A stretch of 64,000 nt of DNA from contig JAHQRK010000006.1 in assembly GCA_019828595.1 (NCBI GenBank), forward strand, positions 372,001 to 436,000. Reading direction: 5' to 3'. Below the pieces are notes generated by a model. That model did not search any database. It was not told the origin of the DNA and worked only from the letters and a program-made list of their open reading frames with translations. This document shows positions 11,194 to 23,364 of this stretch, piece by piece (position 1 is the stretch's first letter; each line of letters starts with the position of its first letter). The position numbers were made by a program, and so were the translations under genes. Source of the stretch: Aphanomyces cochlioides. Its lineage: Eukaryota; Oomycota; Saprolegniomycetes; Saprolegniales; Verrucalvaceae.

Positions 11194-12375
11194 TTTTCAC
11201 CAGACTATTCATCATCTGTTTCATGAAAACACAATTGGTTGGGGATTGTCGCTCCTATTAATAATAATAAATGCATTCTTCTACTACTACTGAAGTATTA
11301 ATAGTATCGTCGTTTGGGTCCAAAACTGGAAATTTGATATGTTTTGAAAATGTTTCAATTAATTGACGCATAGACTATTTAAAGTTTACGCAAACCTTTT
11401 CTTATATTGACCTCGATCGTGACCATTAAATAGTGTAATTTCAAACGTTTTAAATGTTTGAAAACATGTTTGAAACATTCAATTTCATTTCACTTGAAAT
11501 TTGTTAAGGTCAATTGTTGCGTCAATTTGCTTGCGTCAAAATTTATTCCGCACGACTCCAGTTTTTTATTAAAACCACAATATTTTGAATATGATTTTTC
11601 GACCCTTGGGCTTCCCATAATGTTGTGTTTCGATACGACAAACCAGCTTCGAGAAGTTTTCCAATTGTCATTATTGTTGTTCTGATTTCATACTCGCCAA
11701 TTAATCTCCAATTATCTTTGATTCATCGAACGCAATTCTACATATTGATCAAGTTTTGTATCGGATGTTATTGGCATGGAATAGCTCCATTTCGGTGTCG
11801 AGTCACCTATATCATCTGTGGGTGTGGTACATGCCTGCCCTTTGAATTCAATTTCTACAAATAACTTGCTTCATTATGAGCATTAGTTGAAGAAAGTCCT
11901 TTGGCAGAATGAACATGAATAACTACAGTTCCAGGAATATTCGCGCCAGCTTTGACCAAAGAAAGTTTTAGGCATCACAACATTAAAATCTTGGCAATAC
12001 TGCTTGGTTGATATCAAATAATTCTGTGACTTGAGAATTCACGGAATTTATTGTTCTCGTGGATGCATCATTGTTCACATCACTGTAAAGTACGCAATAT
12101 TGTAGTCCCATTGACCAAGGGTCGGATTCCATAATTACTCGACTTGCACACTGTTTTGTCATTTCCATTACCGATTCTATTGCTATCGATAGCTATTCCC
12201 TTAGAGTGTAGTCTGGTAGATCGGATAGCATTACGAAAAAAACACATCGGAAATGCTGGGGAAAAATCGAAACTGTAATTCAAAGCTTGAAACAGCTGAA
12301 TGATACCACGATGCATATTAAAATTATTGTGCACGTAGATATTCTACAACTTGCTATAATCACATAACTCAAAAC
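11194..12375. other. AT-rich intergenic region with weak minus-strand frames
   Basis: Contains short trinucleotide runs (AATAATAATAA near 11260, CTACTACTACT near 11282) and two overlapping minus-strand open frames at 11983-12334. One of these includes SDPWSMGLQYCVLYSDVNND. They lie directly downstream of the giant gene and may be remnants of a neighbouring gene, but I cannot identify them. Confidence 0.35.
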
Positions 12376-15300
12376 TCATGAAGCTTTTGGGGCAACATGA
12401 GAGCTCGACGGAGATGGCAAGAACATTTGCCGATTTGTCGATGAGCCGTTGTCGTTGATAGCGAAATAAGGAGCCGGAATTCCATCGGATTGACTCTTTT
12501 GGGATTCGTCTGGGGATTTATATCTGTTGTCGATCTTCGCCTCTTCTATTTCGATATGATCGATGTCCCGCGAAATTGCCTCTAAGGTTGTATGATCGCA
12601 TCCGCGTCGATTTTGGATAAATTGACGCGGAGGCAGGACACATTTCAGACTGTTTTGGTGGCCACATTCTCTTGCTGCAGGCTCACACGCTTCACAATAT
12701 TGACTTGAGAAGGATGGACAAGCATCACAATAATACAAAGGGCCACTCATTCGGTTGCGACAGCCGTAGCAGTTGAATGCATCTTGAAAATTGGATGCAT
12801 TCAATTGCGCTTCAAGCTCGGCGACGTCTCGTGGGCTTTCATAGCCGTGAGTAATTAGTCCTACAATGTAGATTCTCCAAATAATATCCTTCAAGAAATG
12901 ATGTGTTCCATTCGAGATCTCAAAAGCCAAGTTGTATGCTCGAGTCAATTGGACTTTGAAGGCATCCACATGGCCCCAGCAAATATCAACCCAGCACAGT
13001 AAGCCTAAAAATGAAATGTGAATTCGATGTTTTTGGAGTGATCTCACGTTGGATGAATTGGTTCTTTGTGTGGGGAGTCTTTTCAGTTGCCTTCATAATT
13101 TGATGCCAAGCTGTCACCTTGCCAAGTCGTTGGTAAATACTGCATAATAACAATTGCGCGTCGAGCAAAGCTGGGTGCCTTTCCGGGAGCGTACGTTCGA
13201 GGTTCGCCCAAGCAGGTTCTAACGTCGACTCTGCCACTGAAAAGGCACCAAAATCATGTTGGTATACAGCAAATAAGATGGTACTTTCGCTGAAGAAGGG
13301 ATGGTCCGGAGCTATTTTTGTCCTCAAACTCATGGAGTTCTCCATCAATTGCACAGCTTCGTGATAATGACCACAATTATACCTGGCTTTTGCGCACTCG
13401 ATCATGATTCGCAGTAGTCGAGGATGATAAATCAAATCAGGGTGCAGTTGAGCTTGCAAATTGCAATGCTTCAGCCATTTGAGTGCTAAACAAGAATTTC
13501 CAACCAAGTTAAACATCGAGCCAATGTAGAAACGCGTGAGAATTGTGTCAATGTGATCGTCACCAAGTAATTCAATTTGTTGAGAGAGACGAGTCTCCAA
13601 CGTATTCAGCCAGTTTGGCACTGGATCGCCTTTCATCATTTCGGCATACGAACAAGCGACTTCTAAACGCCACAACATTCGACAAGAGAGCCCTGGAGGA
13701 GCCACAGAACCGTGTATTTCACGTGCTTTATTGAATTCTCCAATGCTCTGGGCCATGCAGCCACAGTCTAGGCGAAGATGACCCCGTGTTTCATGACGCT
13801 TTGCAATATCTTGTTGGAGAATGAAATCGAGCCAGTTTTGAAGTGTGTTGATGGCCATGCGATCAAGCAAACGAAAAACATCTCTGCCGCCCATGGCTTG
13901 AATGATTTCTTCTCGGTCCCGTGTTCTTTCCGTTATACTCTTCTCCGAGTTGATGGAACCCATCATTTGCATGAATACTGACGAGTCATTTCTAACTTCG
14001 TCGAGAAATTGCTGTTTGTCGTTCTTAGACATCGCCACATCAAAATGAAAACCGTGTTTCTGAGCGGTGTATAGCTCAAAGAGGCACCATAGGCGTTGTA
14101 AAGTCACAGGATTCTTCCAAGGACTCATCACCATGACCATTTGCCTGATAGATTTTAGATTGGATGCAAACTGCTCGAGAAAATATCCTACAGTTTGTTC
14201 TTTTTTCTTGTGCTGGTTGATGTTGAACGCACAAAACCAAAAAGCAACCGACGGTGCAGCAGCTTCTCCGACTTGTTCTTGGAGGAAATATTGGATTGCG
14301 TCAATGACTTCTCCAAATGTATAGTGCCACGTATGACTTACAAGCCATTTTGGTCGATTGAGGAAATGGTGTTGCTTTGTTTCGATGAGGTGATCAACTA
14401 AGGAAAGCCCACAATCACTGTCCGAGGATTTGGTAAGAGGTTTAATGAAGCTATGAACAACCTCACGAGTCGTCATTGTGCCAAGTCTTGGGTATTTGGA
14501 AAGAAGTTGCAGTACATATCCTAACGTTACTGCGACCATATCAGTAATTGGTAGATTTGCGTCGTTGTGAGGTCGTTCTGAATGAGACGTAGTAGGGCTT
14601 GAAATTTCATTGTCGAAAACAAGTCTTCTATCCAACGTAGCATCTTCGTCGGAGATTATTGGAGGATCAGATCCAAATGGTTCAAGCGTCGGGTGGACAG
14701 AAATTGGGATCTTGGTGGCTGGCGCAACCACAAAAGTACTTTGTTCCGTTGGTATTTCGTTTTCGACATGTCCTAGCCCGGACTCATCCATCTGAATGTA
14801 TGAAGGTTCTAGCTGAGAGGTACTGCGGTCGGCAATGCTAGGGTCATGTTCGGGCCTTGTATCAAACTTTGCAGGTTCGTTGGAAATAACTGGAAGATCG
14901 TGTCCTAATGGACCAAGCGTAGGCTGTGCAGGAGTTGCTCTTTGTGGAATAATTGAAGTATTTTGTTTCGTGGGAATCAGTTTTTCTATATCTCTGAGCT
15001 CGGCCTCGTCCATCGGATTACCATTCGCCTTCCTTATGGCATAGAGCATAGAAAGCCATGAGTCACGGATAGCCTTATTGACTAGCTTTCCACCTTGTAA
15101 TCTCGCTTTATAGACAGCTCGTGCATCGATGAAAAAGTTGACTGCAGTGGACTGCCCAAGAAGTGCATTGATATCGTTGTAATCCTGTTGAAGAATAGAA
15201 TCCACGAACTTCTGAAAATTGTCGTCTTGGGAATCTGGCTGAAGCAATTCTCGTTTGTTTCGTACAAAAATTAGTTCGCAGTGCGCGGCATGAGCCATTT

Positions 15301-17620
15301 TCGCAACCTCAGATATTTCTGACACATTGTTCTCAAACACAATGACAGCAACACGACAGTCCAGCAGAATACGTTGGAAAGTTGTCTTGGCACCACCAAT
15401 CATGTAGCTTGGCGTATCCACAAGACTAAGATCTAACGCGCGGTCAAGCAATTCAAATTCCTTCGTACAGCCGCCCCACAAATCAGTTTTGCACTTGTAT
15501 TGCCCTAAAATTGAATTTGCGAGCGTGGATTTGCCAGACCCAAGCGATCCTAAGATGCAAACAGTATTCTTGAAACGTGACTGATTTTCTTCGCTTTTGA
15601 TTGCACAAATACTTTTCATAATTACACGACCTTGTAGAGACTTGTCTTCACCAACAATGAAAGCATCGAGGAAAATCCGGCCCTTTGGATGTAGTGGAAG
15701 CCCAATATTGTAGCTTGGATTGATCACGTTGTGGTTTTGTCGACTTGCCTCGAGAAGTTGGCTAATTGCTCTTTTCGTCGAGGCCATGACTTGATTGGTA
15801 TTACCATGTGTAGTACTGACTCGGATTTCAATCTCCTCGTTGACATCAAAGTTTGAATTTGCAGTGACATAGAGGAAAGAGTCCCAGAATAGAATACCGT
15901 CACCTTGGGCACTTGTCGGTGTCTGCTTAGATTGTCCATTGAATATAATTTCGACGAATGAAGCTTGCTTGTCGAATGACACTGTTTTAGGAAGTTGAAC
16001 AGCCGAATGGATATGAATAATCAGACTTCCTGTGGCAGTGTTCTTGGTGTTGGCATTGTACTTGTTTTCCATGAACGCTTTCAATTCCTGTGCTGTCGGA
16101 CGCTTCATTGGATCTCGCGACCAGCACCATTTCAACTGCTTCCAGAGGGGAAATAACTCGGGATTCAAGTTGGCTGGTCGTTTGGGTCGATCGCTGTCTC
16201 CACTCAATGCTTTTTCGATCTCAAACACTGTTTGGCCTCGATATGGAATCTCTTTGGTCAGTAATTGGCAGAAGATCATTCCAAATGACCAGATATCTGC
16301 CGGTGCGCCAGCTCTACGAGCTTGAAATAGCATTTCGGGACTTGTCCAGTTGAAGATGGAATCATAAGGGTTTTTACTCCCTTTGCGTGATAAAGCTGTG
16401 TTTGCAGACTTACTTAGGCTAAAGTCGGCAATTTTTATGTGATGTTCAGCTGACACAAGAACGTTCAATGGTGTAAGATCACCATGCAAGACACCAGCTT
16501 CATGAATCGAGGCAATGCCACAAATGAGCTCGTAAATCAGAGGGAGGAGTCTGGTCGGGTGATCTTCCAAATACGAATCGATCGTGTAAGGGTGCCATTC
16601 GCTCACAATCAACGGCTTTGAAATTTTTGTACACACACCGATTAGTTTTGAAACGAAGGGAAAGGGGGAGACTTTCAACCAACGCTTGATTTCACGAGCG
16701 ATATCATGCTCGAGGTCATATGAGTCAGTATTTTGAACCCCTTGCAAGCACTCAACGGTCACGGGTTTGCCAAGATAAGTGCCTTTGTACATGTTAGTGA
16801 ATGCACTTTCTCTGATAATCTCTTTCTCGTCGTACAAGACCAGTTTCGAAGGAAGCATCCACTCCTGCATACGCTTGACCAAGTCAAGGCGTACCCAGCT
16901 ATTGTACTCGCTCTGGGCTCTGCTATCTATGGTTCGTTGGAGACCTTCAAGAGATTCAACCACTTGAGAGTCATGGACTCGATTATGGAGGGCAACTTCA
17001 CTTTTGAAAAACTGGAGCGTTTTTGAAACTTGAACTGCGCTTTCCAAGAATGCCTCCAGCTTGCTAGGGTAGTTTGGGATATCTTCACTGGAATGTGGGT
17101 TTATGCATCCCTTCAGCACGTCAATCGATTTCTTGACTTCATCGTCGACGGCTTCGCTCACAACATCACGTCGAAGTTCAACTTTGAGCTGAAGGGCTAC
17201 CGCTGCCTTTTGAATACTCTCGTCATGCTTTTCGAGATCATCAGCGATGCGGTTGGCATTAGCAATTTGAAGTGCTTCGTCCATCTTGCTTTCAATCCAG
17301 TCAAGGGTCTTAAACTCGCGGTCTTCAAAGTACTCTTGCAAATCTTTCAAGGAGCTAATAAGCAAAGACGTGTCCTCATCTTTCCATGCCTCCGTAGATT
17401 CAGTGTGCACAACACACTCGGCGACTTGAGCAACTAAAGTTTTCGTCACGAAGACATCCCTCTTGTTGGTTGGGAGTGTATCACACAATTGCAGAATTGT
17501 TGTTGCTGCATCGAGTATTGGCCGAATGCTTGGATTCACAGAGTCCATCTTTTCTTTAGCCATCGCAAGCACACTTGCGATATACCCAGTCGTCGGAGCT
17601 TCACCCTTGAGCGAGCTCAT
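12376..17620 (-). CDS. Giant multidomain protein: helical N-terminus, pseudokinase, C2-like, P-loop GTPase, TIR-like 'SHTW' domain, TPRs, ZZ-type finger
   Basis: The ATG at 17620 (MSSLKGEAP) opens a 1,524-codon exon. One 43-nt intron (13047-13005) leads to a 208-codon last exon. Residue numbers below count from that ATG. Residues 15-240 are helical. Residues 265-520 form a TKL-like kinase fold with degenerate motifs: the lysine site reads VTVECL (Glu instead of Lys), the catalytic loop LHGDLTPLN (HGD instead of HRD), and DFG is DFS. Residues 530-660 look C2-like. Residues 688-865 carry a P-loop GSLGSGKST, a DTPS switch and NKRE. Residues 1065-1275 hold WLVSHTWHYTFGEVIDAI, FNINQH and LQRLWCLFE, a TIR-like module. 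Residues 1300-1515 are TPR-like. The end has CYGCRNRM...YYCDAC...YCEAC, a ZZ-type finger. The arrangement resembles NLR-type sensors with an MLKL-like head; function is inferred. Confidence 0.85.
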
Positions 17621-18558
17621 TGTCAGTCTCACTTTCCAAATTCAAACTGGGCGATTTCAACTCCTTCCTTCCGTCAATTTCAACTTCAACAAATTTCAAT
17701 CTGGTCGACCTTGCCTTCAATGTACAGTGTACAGTAAATATTTTCACTCCAACGAAAGAGTCCTTCCAGATTTGCAGAAGCACCATGTTGTTGAATTTGT
17801 GATGGTTGGTGTGAGATACGAAACCTGGGAAGTGTTTGTAGACGAACACAGTATTTTTATTTTGTTGGTTGAGCCATGAGCCAATCTGTGGGCGACGATT
17901 GCTCGACCACCAAGAACTCCTTGTCGTCGACAGTCCGCTTAAGATAGCAAACAATGAAGAGAATAGGCATAACTACGAGAGAGTGCTCTGTCTACGTGTT
18001 CTTCTTATATTTTCAATAGGATGTTGTCAAATTGTATAGTAAATCATTCTTCTGATATCGTGATAGCATAAAACTTGGACTTGGATTTTCAGCTCAAAAT
18101 TCCTCTAAGACACTTTTTGGTTGTTCTGTGGCTCATACCAAATACATTACTCCTTGACCCACTGGACTTAAGACGTTTCCTTTCACACTCAATGCAATTG
18201 CAATTCGACGAACTGGATTTGTCGATAGAGCAGTTGACTTTCCATTCCTGCTCAAGGGAGTGAGATCATCCTCAGGCCAGCACATGCTGAACTCTCCATG
18301 TCGTTTTCGATTGACATACAATATTCTTCTATTATTATTAGTACCAGTTCTATTATTATAGTACTACGTAGTACTACCAGTCAGTAAGAAGTACCCTGTT
18401 GTGGTTATTCTAAAATATGTATGTATCACGAAATTTTTGACGTGTCATTTGTATAGCGATATATCAGAAGTTTTATTTTGACTTGATTTAGCATACATTA
18501 CACTTGGTAAAAAATATACTCTTGGATTCACGAAACTTCACGAAAACGTTTTATCCGG
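17621..18558. other. Intergenic region upstream of the giant gene
   Basis: Holds the likely promoter of the minus-strand giant gene. An open frame at 17954-17601 (minus) overlaps its start in another frame and has no recognisable motif. A further minus-strand frame at 18321-18133 is unidentified. Repeated TATTATTATTA and TAGTACTAC strings occur near 18330-18380. Confidence 0.4.
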
Positions 18559-20436
18559 ATGAGACAATTCGATAGACAAACGGCAACTGACTGGAATTCA
18601 CAGTCAGTTCCAACTCGGGACCAGACAATGGAACGAGCAGAGCCGATCTGTGCCGACGACACTGGCGAGAAGATCATTGATGGTAGAATAGCACCGAGTA
18701 CGAGAAAGCAGTACGAAGACATCGCAAAGCAAATGCTCAAATGGTCGCTCAAAGAAGATCCCGATATTTCTAGAGACGGCAACCTTCTGCTACCGCTGAC
18801 TTACGACGCTTGCAAGACGTTTCTAGGATACATGACTGTCAAACGAGATAGAAAAGGTAAAGCATACGAGCCGACTCAGTTTAAGTCATTTGCGGCTATC
18901 AACAAATGCATCTGCGCAATTGCATATCTCTACGATAAGCACAACATGGCGATAGCACACGATATCAAAAAACTTTTCAAACGTAGGAAATTGGACGTTT
19001 GCCAGGGCTTATACGATGTGTAGAATTCAGCAGTAGCTATAAGCGGCAAGTTGCTTGACTTAAGCAAGAGGGAGAACTTCCCATGGGTGAAGGGAAAGCT
19101 GCAGTCTCGTGGAAAGGTTGATATAATCGCTTAGAAAGGCTGAAATCTATGTAGGATATGAAATGGTATGCAAGCATGCTTTTTCAGGCGATATGAAACA
19201 CTCATCTTCGCTCGCTTTTCATCCTTTTGTCACGCTTTGTTGGAACTTGATGGCGCGGTCAGTGTCCACAGCTTCTCTGCAGTTTGAGCACATTAGATGG
19301 AAAGGTATCTTAAGATTTTCATTCAAAAGTGACGTCCTGTCAGGGGATGCTCTTTTAGTTCGATTTGGCCCCGTCCAAAATCGCTATATTTTCGTTGGAG
19401 CAGGAGGTGATCAGTTTGTTGGTAGGGCGGCGACAGGTTGGTTGACTTTAATACTTCACATCCCACTCATAATACATAGGACTCAATGTCAATTCAATCG
19501 ATTTCTCTGTTCTACCTTCACATTTTGCCGACTGCAACTTGTCCCTCAATACATGGAACACGATTCTACCAGGCTTCAGCAATTTTTATCCAGAGCAATT
19601 TCGAAGAGCGCTTCCATTTTTACTCGCATCGATTGTGTTTCATGCTAAATGGATCGAAAAGTCTCTGTCAACCAAACACCCATTGTTTTTTTTCTTCGCT
19701 TTCCTCGAGCGTCCAGTGTGGCTTTCTAAAGAACGACGAGTCCAATGTGTGTGCGAGCGGTATTCCCCCTCACGTTGTTCATGCAAACCAAATCCACATG
19801 GTTCACACGAAAATCGACAAACTTGAATCAAAAATTGATGAATTGAAATGTCAAGTTCAAAATCTCTCCCAGACAGGACATGCAGGAGTGTCTCAATCTA
19901 TTGTGAGCTCTCTTGAGGCATTGCACAAATCAATGAATGAAAACTTATCAAAGCTACAAAGCTCATCAACCAATCAATTAGATTCAATAAGCTCACATTC
20001 TCTTGCCACCAGCCCTCAAACACAACCGAACGATGTGCTTGAATTGCGGCCACCTGCTACTCGCAAATTGAGTGAATTTCCTGCAGCCAATCTGTTTCAG
20101 TTATGGCACCTTTGGTTTGTTGGCTCGAACAATGAACAAATACCACCTCTGAAACAACTTCGTGGTAAGGACTTTTCTTCTAAATCTGCGGCTGGTGCAC
20201 TCTCTAAAGCAAAAGCCATCATGAAAACCCTCATTTCTCATTCGGGAAGCTCACAGCACAGCATTGAAAGGATGTCAACATTGGCCAGGACAAATCTTTT
20301 TGAAAGAGCTTTGAGGAGCTTTTGCGCAAACGTTTTTGGATGTGAAAGCCCCGGTGAAATGCAGGCATTAAATATCACAAATCTCACGATTCACACTGTG
20401 TTTGATGCTATGCGCAAAAGAATTAGTCATGAGTAA
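18559..20436 (+). pseudogene. Crypton-type tyrosine recombinase, relic with internal deletion
   Basis: The first part (18559-19023) matches the SAM-like N-terminal domain: APSTRKQYEDIAKQMLKW, then LPLTYDACKTFLGYM and FAAINKCICAIAYLYDKHN. The next part has FHPFVTLCWNLMARSVST, then jumps to PVQNRYIFVGAGGDQFVGR, the region of the catalytic tyrosine. The stretch expected between them, with the catalytic Arg and HxxR, is missing. Later comes a coiled coil (IDKLESKIDELK) and a C-terminal domain LFQLWHLWFVGSNNEQIPPL of the GCR1_C type found in oomycete Cryptons. The frame changes at a T-run near 19686 and elsewhere. It cannot be active. Confidence 0.82.
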
Positions 20437-20511
20437 ATATATGCATACGAACTACACTTTATTTGCCTTACACAATCGAACGAACGAGTGGAAATTACTC
20501 TAAACATTCAT

Positions 20512-20691
20512 ATGATTGTCCTCCTCACTGCTTTGATGCTACCACTATTTTGCAGCGCATTCTTTAGCCCTGACCGTACATCGAACAAGCTCCAAGTGTT
20601 AGAGAGTCTCCCATTCAAGGGCAAACTACACGCTCCCCACAATAGAGCAAGCAATCCAGACGACACGCAAACACAGAGCCACACTTCATGA
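20512..20691 (+). CDS. Possible small secreted peptide
   Basis: The frame begins with MIVLLTALMLPLFCSAFF, a good signal-peptide profile, followed by about 40 hydrophilic residues. There are no cysteine pairs or repeats in the mature part. It lies between the Crypton relic and a minus-strand gene. Without expression data it may be chance. Confidence 0.3.
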   Translation: MIVLLTALMLPLFCSAFFSPDRTSNKLQVLESLPFKGKLHAPHNRASNPDDTQTQSHTS

Positions 20692-20702
20692 TTGATTCAT
20701 TC

Positions 20703-20998
20703 CTAACCACACATACAATGAGCTATTTCCAACTTCCCAACCATGTCTTTCCCTTGTTTGATCTTGCCATCGGGTCGAACAACGAAGAAATTTTCTAGTA
20801 GGCTGCCCATATCTCGCAAATGACGCGATTTTGACTCACTCACCGTTGCCCTTGTATTCATTATCGTGTACTTCTGTAAGCGCGTGGTCGAAGCAAGAGC
20901 ATTGATCCGTCCAGAAGTCACATCATCACCTTGGCCTCCATGGCAATCCAAACGATACAACCAGCCAGAGTCAATACTGTCAAATTGAATAAAAGATT
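20703..20998 (-). CDS. Possible small membrane protein, two or three exons
   Basis: Minus-strand exon candidates read LAGCIVWIAMEAK (hydrophobic), then KYTIMNTRAT, then DMGSLLENFFVVRPDGKIKQ, ending IAHCMCG at 20703. The joins use GTGATG...TTACAG and GTGAGT...GCGAG, with frame kept only if the last acceptor is accepted. The start is not clear. No family is recognised. Confidence 0.35.
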
Positions 20999-21613
20999 AA
21001 GAAACACGGTTTTTTCGTGGATTTTTCGCAACCCCTCGAATAACGTTAAATACTTCGTATTACTAATAAATATTGCGATAAATATGATTGGCTTTGACTC
21101 TTTTTTAAAATTTGTGATTGGGCAATTATGACTAGATAGATGCCTAGATGGCTATAACACATTTTTGTGCCTCCTCGCTTCTCCATCACTTGATCGCATG
21201 GAAGGAGCTACCTAGTTTATGAAAAATACAACATATTAATACCAATACACAGCAGAAAGTCCTCCCAAAAAACTGATGAAGGCCTACATAAAAAATTTCA
21301 TACACAAGATTAGCGATACTGACTTTGAATTTTTCAGTTTTTAAACAGCGCCGATGACTACAGTACGTTAGTCCATTGAAAAAAGCAAGATATATCTGCA
21401 GCGTGGCCTAAATGGATTTGAGAAAGCATTGCAATGCCTTTATAATCGAGCCATCCAAGGTTAGGCATCGGAAGAGTTTGTCAATCTCTTCCACACTATT
21501 TAAGAATTAATTTGGACTTCATGAAAATCCGCGTTTGACCAACATTCTGAAGAAAGTCTAGACCAACATTTTCAAATTTGTCGTCAATTTTTTGGCCATT
21601 TTCGGAAGTTCTC
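20999..21613. other. AT-rich intergenic region
   Basis: Contains the upstream region of the copine/RING gene. No other feature supported. Confidence 0.5.
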
Positions 21614-23213
21614 ATGGGCAACGGGTCGAGCACTGACGACAGCCGTCAGCGCAAGTCTTCCTCAGCTAGGCCATCGCTGCAGAAGCAGTACTCATCAACG
21701 CGTATTGCCAACAACTACTCGAATTTGCAGGATCTTAAGCGAGGTAAGTTCTCATCATCGCTGTTGTTTTGACTCGTTGGTCGATAGATTTACGTCGCAA
21801 AGGACTGGAGAGCAGCAACTTGATCCTTGGTATCGATTGTACGTCCGCATGTGGCTTGAGCTGTATCTAATTTGTATATTAGTCACGAAATCCAACGAAT
21901 GGACTGGAAAACGAACGTTCCGCGGTCAATGTCTTCATGACGTAAGTTCCCCGCGGCCCAATCTATACGAAGAAGTGATCGACATTGTGAGCAAAACACT
22001 CTGTGAATACGACGACGACAATATGATCCCATGCTACGGTTTTGGCGATCAATTCACGGGTGATCACTCTGTCTTTTCATTCATGCCCCTTCAAATGTCA
22101 GGCCAACCTACAGTCAATGGATATTCTCTGCAGAATGTGCGCCAACGTTACCGCGAACTTGCGCCGAATGTCATTATGGCTGGCCCGACGTCTTTTGCGC
22201 CAATGATTCTGCAAGCAGTCGATATTGTCCGTCGTAACCAAAACGCTTACCATATTCTTGTGATCATCGCCGATGGCCAAGTGACTCGATCTGTTGATAC
22301 TCCAGACGGTCAATTTAGCAAGCAAGAGGCTGAAACAATGCGAGCAATCAGCTATGCAAGTCATTTTCCACTGAGTATTGTTGTCGTTGGCGTCGGTGAT
22401 GGCCCTTGGGATATGATGAATCTCTTTGATGACAACTTGACGAACCGTCGCTTCGACAACTTTCAATTTGTTGACTTCGATCGTGTAACGCGAGGTACGT
22501 ACATCGACACGAAGTAATTGGTCCTCATTTCCTCTAGGAATTACTGATATTCACCGCCGAGAGACTCAGTTTGCATTGCAAGCTCTCATGGAAATTCCAG
22601 AACAATATCAACTTGTCCGTCGTCTGAATTTATCCACTCCGAATCCTCAACTTCAGCCATTACAAGCACCTCCTGTATTGCCACCGCCAACTTTTCTTCC
22701 ACCTCCCACGTTTAACTACAACCCGTCCAGCTATGCGCAGCCCTTGATGTACCCTGGACCCACTGGGCAACAACCACCACAACCGATGGCTCAACCATTT
22801 CCAGCAAAAACAATTCCCACATATGCACCACCACCTGTAGCTATGCCGCAAGCAACGCCAGCTCCACAAGTAAGTCCTTGTCGTATTATTTTCACATAAA
22901 CTATGAGTAGGCTCCAATGATTGCGTGTCCTGTGTGCACTTACGATAACCGAGCCGGTGCTACGGAGTGCGAAGTTTGTGCATCACCACTGAATGCTCCA
23001 GCCGTTCAATCGAACGTTGCTTCGGTTGACCAGCACTTGATATCGACAATGCGAGAAATGCATGAAGCACAACTTTGCCCGATTTGTGAAGATCGCAAAA
23101 AAGACATTGTATTTCAATGCGGTCATGAAACTTGCAGTCCATGTGGCGAACAGCTTTCACTCTGCCCAATTTGTCGAGTCGCTATCCAGCAACGTATTCG
23201 ACGATTTGTGTAG
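21614..23213 (+). CDS. RGLG-type E3 ubiquitin ligase: copine/VWA domain, RanBP2-type finger, RING
   Basis: The ATG at 21614 starts MGNGSST, a good N-myristoylation signal, so membrane attachment is likely. Four short introns are clear; the first two give the joins LKR/DLRRKGLE and LGID/FTKSNEWTGKRTF, the latter restoring the copine signature. The VWA region continues with IPCYGFGDQFTGDHSVF and YHILVIIADGQVTR. A proline-rich linker (PPVLPPPTFLPPPTF) follows. The end has a RanBP2-type finger (CPVCTYDNRAGATECEVC) and a RING (CPICEDRKKDIVFQCGHETC, then CPIC). In plants this family makes K63-linked chains in stress and hormone signalling; here the RanBP2 finger is an extra ubiquitin-binding candidate. 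Total about 470 residues. Confidence 0.92.
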
Positions 23214-23364
23214 AGAAATTCAGGAGTAAGGTAAAGATAATTATGAAGTGGAATCTCAATCGCAGGAACATATTTCAGACCATTTTTGTTCATTTAGCCA
23301 TTGACAGCAATGGGACTCCTAAGATTTTATACAGCATGAACAAGACGATTATTTTATAGTCTAC

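Noticed and set aside
12986..17632. Many plus-strand open frames of 60-138 codons across the giant gene
   Set aside because: They are antisense to a 1,500-codon frame with clear domains; none has its own motif or splice structure.
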